Source: an uncultured Coriobacteriaceae bacterium (GTDB lineage: Bacteria; Actinomycetota; Coriobacteriia; Coriobacteriales; Coriobacteriaceae). Taken from it: DNA of 64,000 bases. The position numbers and the translations under genes are program-made. The notes under the pieces were generated by a model, which was given only the letters and a program-made list of their open reading frames with translations, did no database searches and was not told the origin of the DNA. The number at the start of each line of letters is the position of its first letter. Within the stretch, counting starts at the first letter, position 1. The stretch spans positions 1 to 64,000 of the forward strand of contig CALUOP010000008.1 of assembly GCA_944322305.1 (NCBI GenBank), in the 5' to 3' direction. Shown in pieces: positions 59,371 to 64,000 of the stretch.

Positions 59371-60042
59371 CTACCCGATCAGGTTGGCCACCTGGTCGAT
59401 CTTCTCCAGCACCGTGCACTCGGAGGTAACGTAATCGTCGGCCGGCACCAGGTCGGGGATAAAGGCCACGTCCATTCCCGCCGCGCGGCCCGACTTCGCA
59501 CCGGTGACGGAGTCCTCAACCACCAAGCACGCCTCGGGAGCGCACTTGAGCTTCTTGGCGGCCGCGAGGTAGATGTCCGGCGCCGGCTTACCATTGGCGA
59601 TGTCGCCGCCGCCCACCAGCGCGTCGAAGTACGAGAAGATCCCTGCGCGCCTGAGGTTCTCCTCCACGAACGGGCGCTGCGAAGAGGACGCCACCGCCAG
59701 CTTGAGCCCGCGCGATTTGAGCGCCGTGAGCAGGCCCGGCAGGTCGTCGCCCTTGAGCGGCACCGGCTGGCTCGCGCGCATCTTGCGCCAGGCGCGACCG
59801 TGCTCGCTCATCATCTGGTCCACGGTAGGCTGGCCCGGGCCGTCAACCTGGCCGGCAAGGCCCTCGCGCAAGATCTCGGCCGCCCGCGGCACCGCCGACC
59901 CCGTGAAGCGCAGGATCAGCTCGCCGGGCACATGCACCCCGTACACGCGCTCAACCTCTTCCCACGCCTCGAACGACATACGCTCCGTGTCGAACAGCGT
60001 CCCGTCCATATCAAACAGAACCGCCTGGTAGGCCTTAGCCAT
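59371..60042 (-). CDS. HAD phosphatase / beta-phosphoglucomutase-like
   Basis: 223 residues. Motif I FDMDGTLFDTE, motif II LAVASSSQR, the lysine in NGKPAPDIYLAAA and motif IV CLVVEDSVTGAKSGRAAGM. The helical cap (PGELILRFTGSAVPRAAEIL) matches the subgroup that includes beta-phosphoglucomutase and 2-deoxyglucose-6-phosphatase. GTGAGGAGG precedes the ATG. The actual substrate cannot be told from the sequence. Confidence 0.88.
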   Translation of the reverse strand: MAKAYQAVLFDMDGTLFDTERMSFEAWEEVERVYGVHVPGELILRFTGSAVPRAAEILREGLAGQVDGPGQPTVDQMMSEHGRAWRKMRASQPVPLKGDDLPGLLTALKSRGLKLAVASSSQRPFVEENLRRAGIFSYFDALVGGGDIANGKPAPDIYLAAAKKLKCAPEACLVVEDSVTGAKSGRAAGMDVAFIPDLVPADDYVTSECTVLEKIDQVANLIG

Positions 60043-60373
60043 GGTGCCTCCTCACTTGCGTCGAGCCGTACTGCAAAGAAGAGCTGCGCCGCGCAGGCAC
60101 GCGCCCAGCGACACAGCGCTTCTCTGTAATGTGTAGTAGTACCCAGCAGCCAACAGTTCCTGCACCCTCCTCGCCGAACGGCCGCTCAGCGGCGCCAACG
60201 GCAAGCTACCTGACGAATTTAGGGGCAAGGCGACCGCTCGGCGGCGCTTAGGCACCATCGGCGCGGCGCCTAAGCGCGGGGTACGCAGCCGCAACACCCG
60301 CACTCGCACGCAGGCCACCCACCCCCGCGCCCGCGGCCGCGTCGGGCGGCCGTCCCCGCGCCCGGAGCGGCCC
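60043..60373. other. Gap between folC and the HAD gene
   Basis: 331 bases without a gene. It holds a hairpin with perfect 10-bp arms GCGCTTAGGC (60244-60253) and GCCTAAGCGC (60268-60277) without a T run; possibly the end of the folC transcript. Confidence 0.4.
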
Positions 60374-61732
60374 CTACGCCAGCGCCTGCTCGCGCCACAC
60401 GCCGGCTACCTCGCCGGCCAGGGTGATGGTGCCGCACGCCACAAACGGCTCCCCCGCCGCACGCAGGGCCGCCACCGCCTCGGGCACGCTCGCGTACACC
60501 GCCGCGGGCTCGAGGCCGCGCTCGCGCAGCAGCTCGGCAGCCTCCTGCGCAGGCAGGGCGCGCACCGCCGCCGTCTGCGTTGCCACCGCGCGCGGGAACG
60601 CGCGGGCGAGAAGGTCGGCGATGCCGGCCACGTCCTTGTCGGCCAGCACGGCAAACAGAAGCGTCGGGCGCTTCTCCACCGCCGGCGCCACCTCGTCCAA
60701 GCAGCTTGTGAACGTCTCGACCGACTGGGGATTGTGGCACGCGTCGATCATCGCCAGAGGGTCGCGTGAGAGCACCTGGAAGCGCCCGGGCACCGGCGTG
60801 GCGGCAAGGCTCTCCTGCAGGCGCGCGGCGTCCAGCGCGCGGCCCAGGTACTGCTCGGCCAGCGCCACGGCGCACGCGGCGTTCTGCGCCTGGTACGCCG
60901 GCTGCACCAGCGCGAGCTCGTAGGCGCCGTGCACGCCGCGCGCCGTAAAGCGCACCGCGTCGCCCAAGGCCGCCGGGCGGGCGAGAACCTCGTGCCCCGA
61001 GCAGAACGGCTCCACCCCGGCCTCGGCGCAGCGGGCGCGCATGACGACCTCCACGCTCGGCTCGTGGGTGCCCTCGCCCAGCACCACGCGGCGGCCGGGC
61101 TTGATGATGGCGGCCTTCTCGGCTGCGATCTCAGCGAGCGTGTTGCCCAGGATCTTCATGTGGTCGAGCCCGATGCCGGTCACGCCCACCACGCACGGGT
61201 TGGCCGCGCTTGTGGCGTCCCAGCGCCCGCCGAGCCCCACCTCCAGCACGGCCACGTCCACCCGGGCGCGGGCGGCGATGCAAAACGCCGCCACCGTGAG
61301 CACGTCGAAGGCGCTTATCGTGTAGGCGGGCTCGACAGCCGCGGCGCGGCGCTCGTTCACCCGGCGGCCGGCCTCCCCTGCCGCCGCAACGCCCCAGGCA
61401 AAGAGCTCGTCGGACACCGGATCGCCGTCGATCTCGATGCGCTCGTTGAAGCGCACGAGCTGCGGGCTGGTGTAGAGCATGCAGGAAAGCCCCTCGCCGC
61501 GCAGGATCCCCGCGCAGAAGCGCACCGTGGAGGTCTTGCCGTTGGTGCCGGCCACCTGGATGCAGTCGTAGGCGGCGTCCGGGCGCCCCAGCTCGTCGAG
61601 AAGCGCCACCACCACCTCGAGCAGGGGGCCCTCGGTGCTGCCCATGAAGCCCGTGTCCGATGCGACGGCCAGCGCCTGCTCGTACGAGAGCGCCGGCACT
61701 GCGAACGGCACGGCGTAAGCGGGTTTGTCCAT
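60374..61732 (-). CDS. folC: Folylpolyglutamate synthase / dihydrofolate synthase
   Basis: 452 residues. Mur-ligase-like enzyme that adds glutamates to folates. ATP loop QVAGTNGKTSTVRF, YTSPQLVRFNERIEI, VLEVGLGGRWDATSA, GVTGIGLDHMKILG and the C-terminal IDACHNPQSVETF and FAVLADKDVAGI are diagnostic. It lies downstream of valS, 100 bases away on the same strand, a common pair in Gram-positives. The ribosome site is weak. Confidence 0.95.
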   Translation of the reverse strand: MDKPAYAVPFAVPALSYEQALAVASDTGFMGSTEGPLLEVVVALLDELGRPDAAYDCIQVAGTNGKTSTVRFCAGILRGEGLSCMLYTSPQLVRFNERIEIDGDPVSDELFAWGVAAAGEAGRRVNERRAAAVEPAYTISAFDVLTVAAFCIAARARVDVAVLEVGLGGRWDATSAANPCVVGVTGIGLDHMKILGNTLAEIAAEKAAIIKPGRRVVLGEGTHEPSVEVVMRARCAEAGVEPFCSGHEVLARPAALGDAVRFTARGVHGAYELALVQPAYQAQNAACAVALAEQYLGRALDAARLQESLAATPVPGRFQVLSRDPLAMIDACHNPQSVETFTSCLDEVAPAVEKRPTLLFAVLADKDVAGIADLLARAFPRAVATQTAAVRALPAQEAAELLRERGLEPAAVYASVPEAVAALRAAGEPFVACGTITLAGEVAGVWREQALA

Positions 61733-61798
61733 ATCAGTCAGTCAGCTCCCACACACGGGCGGGGCAGCCTCCCGACCACCCCGCCCGTAAGACGAAAT

Positions 61799-61831
61799 GT
61801 GCTAAATTAAGCCCGGCCTAGATTGGCGCAG
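61799..61831. repeat. Decayed copy of the GCGCCAAATTAGGC palindrome
   Basis: ATGTGCTAAATTAAGCC and GGCCTAGATTGGCGCA around one C, preceded by the same AAGACGAA flank as the copy at 30590. It lies directly after the valS stop codon. Confidence 0.7.
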
Positions 61832-64000
61832 CTAGTTGAAATCGGCCAGCTGCGCGCGCAGGCGCTCGAGGTCGGATGCGAGCTCGGCGGCGCGCTCGCG
61901 CTTGGCCGCCACCACCTCGGGCGCCGCCTTGGCGATGAAGCCCTCGTTGGCGAGGGTGCGCTCGGCGCCGGCCAGCTCCTTCTCGGCCTTGGCGATGGCC
62001 TTCTCCACGCGGGCGCGCTCGGCAGCGAAATCCACCAAATCACCCACCACCACGAAGGCGTCGAAGTCCGGCCCGGCCAGGGCGATGGAGCCCGCAGGCT
62101 TTGCCACCGCGTCCTCAACGTCAACGGCAAGCTCGCTCACGTTGGCCGTGCCGCGGATGAACTCGCCCATCGAGCCGATGGCGCGCGCCGCCTCGTCGTT
62201 GTGGGCGCGCACGGCCACCGCCAGCGCCTCCTTGGGGCTGATGCGGTAGCGGGCGCGCGTGGAGCGCACGTCGGTCACCACGGCGCAAGCCAGCTCGAAG
62301 GACTTCTCGCCCGTCTCGTCAACAAAGCGGGCGTAGTCCTCCGGACGCGGCCAGGCGGCCACCATCAGCGCCTCGGCACGCGCGGCCTCGCCGGTGTCGG
62401 GGTCGACGTCGAGCCAGCTGGCGGGCATGTTGTCCCAGATGGCCTCGGTCACAAACGGCATCAGCGGGTGCATCAGGCGCAGCGCCGTGTCCAGCACGAA
62501 GATGAGGTTGCGCTGGGCCTGGAGCCGCTCACCGGGCTCGCGCAGGCGCGACTTGGTGACCTCGACGTACCAGTCGCACACCTCGTTCCAGAAGAAGGTC
62601 TGGATGGTGCGCGCCACCTCGCCGAAGGTGTAGCTCTGGATGCCCTCCGTCACGGCGGCCACGGTCTTGGCCAGGCGGCTCATCATCCAGGCGTCGGCGG
62701 GCGTCTCAACGCGCGGCTCTCCGGGGGTGTAGCCCTCCATGTTCATGAGAAGGAAGCGGCTCGCGTTCCAGATCTTGGTCACGAAGGCGCGCGCCTGCTC
62801 GGTGCGGGGGCTGCCCAGAAACTCGCGCGTCTTGGGGTCGATGTCGGCGTCGAACTTCACGTCCTGGTTGGCCGTGAACAGGCTCAGCAGGTTGAAGCGC
62901 ATGGCGTCGGCGCCATAGCGGTCCATGAGCACCATCGGGTCGACGCCGTTGCCCTTGGACTTGCTCATGCGGCTGCCGTCCTTGGCCAGGATCGTGGGGT
63001 AGATAACCACGTCGCGGAAGGGCACCTCGTGCAGGAAGTACTCCGAGCTCATGACCATGCGCGCCACCCACAGCGCGATGATGTCGCGCGCGGTGACAAG
63101 CGCCGTGGTGGGGTGATGGCCCTCAAGCTCCTCGGGGTGCTGCGGCCAGCCCTGCGTGGCGAAGGTCCACAGCTGGCTGGAGAACCAGGTGTCCAGCACG
63201 TTCTCGTCCTGGTGCACGTGGTGGCCGCCGCACTTGGGGCACACGTGCGCGTCCTCCATGAGCGCGTCCTCCCAGCCGCAGTCCTCGCAGTAGAACACCG
63301 GGATGCGGTGGCCCCACCACAGCTGGCGCGAGATGCACCAGTCTTTGAGGTTCTCCATCCACGTGAGGTAGCTCTGCTTCCAGCGCTCGGCGTTGAAGCG
63401 CACCTTGCCCGAGGTCACCGCCTCGATGGCCGGGCCCTTCAGCTTGTCGACCGCCACGAACCACTGCTCGGAGAGCCACGGCTCCAGCGTGGTGTCGCAG
63501 CGGTAGCAGTGCATGACGGAGTGGTCGTGGTCCTCGATGTGGTCGAGAAGGCCGTGCTCCTCGAACCACGCCACCACGGCCTCGCGGCACTCGTCGCGCG
63601 TCATGCCGGAGAACGCGCCGTAGCCCGGCACCACCACGGCATGCTCGTCGAAGATGTTGATCTTCTCAAGGCCGTGCGCCTCGCCCATGGCGTAGTCGTT
63701 GGGGTCGTGGGCGGGGGTCACCTTCACGAAGCCCGAGCCGAAACCGGCGTCCACGTGCCAGTCCTCGAAGATGGGGATCTCGCGGTTCACGATGGGCAGC
63801 ATCACGGTCTTGCCCACGAACGCCGCCTTCTCGGGGTCCTTCGGCGAGACGGCCACGCCGGTGTCGCCGAGCATGGTCTCGGGGCGCGTGGTGGCCACCA
63901 CGATGTAGTCTTGGCCGTTCACCGGCTCGGTGAGCGGGTAGCGCAGGTGCCACAGGTGTCCGTGCTCCTCGTGGTACTCGGCCTCGTCGTCCGAGATGGC
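61832..64000 (-). CDS. valS: Valyl-tRNA synthetase, 5' end outside the window
   Basis: The last 722 residues of a protein usually near 880. The frame stays open to base 64000, so the GTG at 63922 is only an internal codon. Seen: editing-domain text ATTRPETMLGDTGVAV, the zinc-binding CEDCGWEDALMEDAHVCPKCGG, the KMSKS loop as GSRMSKSKGNG, the anticodon domain and a C-terminal coiled coil (VEKAIAKAEKELAGAERTL). The HIGH motif lies beyond the edge. Attaches valine to tRNA-Val; folC follows. Confidence 0.97.
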   Translation of the reverse strand, partial: AISDDEAEYHEEHGHLWHLRYPLTEPVNGQDYIVVATTRPETMLGDTGVAVSPKDPEKAAFVGKTVMLPIVNREIPIFEDWHVDAGFGSGFVKVTPAHDPNDYAMGEAHGLEKINIFDEHAVVVPGYGAFSGMTRDECREAVVAWFEEHGLLDHIEDHDHSVMHCYRCDTTLEPWLSEQWFVAVDKLKGPAIEAVTSGKVRFNAERWKQSYLTWMENLKDWCISRQLWWGHRIPVFYCEDCGWEDALMEDAHVCPKCGGHHVHQDENVLDTWFSSQLWTFATQGWPQHPEELEGHHPTTALVTARDIIALWVARMVMSSEYFLHEVPFRDVVIYPTILAKDGSRMSKSKGNGVDPMVLMDRYGADAMRFNLLSLFTANQDVKFDADIDPKTREFLGSPRTEQARAFVTKIWNASRFLLMNMEGYTPGEPRVETPADAWMMSRLAKTVAAVTEGIQSYTFGEVARTIQTFFWNEVCDWYVEVTKSRLREPGERLQAQRNLIFVLDTALRLMHPLMPFVTEAIWDNMPASWLDVDPDTGEAARAEALMVAAWPRPEDYARFVDETGEKSFELACAVVTDVRSTRARYRISPKEALAVAVRAHNDEAARAIGSMGEFIRGTANVSELAVDVEDAVAKPAGSIALAGPDFDAFVVVGDLVDFAAERARVEKAIAKAEKELAGAERTLANEGFIAKAAPEVVAAKRERAAELASDLERLRAQLADFN

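Overview
The window is 64 kb of high-G+C DNA (roughly two thirds G+C) with short intergenic gaps, strong GGAGG-type ribosome binding sites and several GTG or TTG starts. A division and cell-wall cluster that lacks ftsA but has sepF, ylmG/yggT and divIVA, the type A RNase P RNA, a phosphotransferase sugar system and a serine dehydratase of the iron-sulfur type together suggest an anaerobic actinobacterium of the class Coriobacteriia (Collinsella- or Olsenella-like). That placement is inference from protein style and gene order; no rRNA is present.

Left part (1-26 kb): serine dehydratase; an L,D-transpeptidase; a two-component system divergent from an ABC-2-gene (FtsX-type) transporter; a MarR regulator with a clear operator followed by a YczE-like membrane protein; an alpha/beta hydrolase; a flippase-like membrane protein; tRNA-Gln and tRNA-Glu; a glutamate-cysteine ligase-like enzyme; the CCA-adding enzyme; an AEC transporter; an ECF sigma factor with a membrane-anchored partner; peptidase C; a HAD hydrolase; a YigZ protein; and a DUF47-PiT phosphate module next to the RNase P RNA.

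Middle (26.8-47.2 kb): one long minus-strand cluster, in transcription order mraZ, rsmH, ftsL, ftsI, (450-bp gap), murF, mraY, murD, ftsW, murG, murC, murB, ftsQ, ftsZ, pgeF, yggS, sepF, yggT, divIVA, terminator. murE is absent from its usual place, and the gap left there carries two related hairpins. Peptidoglycan precursor synthesis, the lipid carrier step and septum assembly are thus co-transcribed, with SepF the likely membrane anchor of FtsZ.

Right part (47.2-64 kb): a 1.75-kb gene-free region full of phased repeats, a 6-phospho-beta-glucosidase, a lysine exporter (LysO) translationally coupled to an acetyltransferase, a LacI-controlled sucrose module (regulator, PTS EIIBC, GH32 hydrolase) with two operators, a secreted coiled-coil plus RlpA-domain protein, a HAD phosphatase/mutase, FolC and the 3' two thirds of valS.

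The most unusual content is non-coding. (1) Five gene-free regions carry a modular repeat: 11-bp cores (C-R-GTT-NN-Y-CGC) in one orientation, a central palindromic module with a fixed 59-bp core-to-core distance, then inverted cores continuing at 30/31 and 41/42 bp. (2) Upstream of mraZ lies an array of TGGG boxes in pairs 10 bp apart, repeating every 22 bp, resembling an expanded MraZ operator. (3) Two hairpins between ftsI and murF share loop and internal-loop sequence while their stems differ by compensatory changes.
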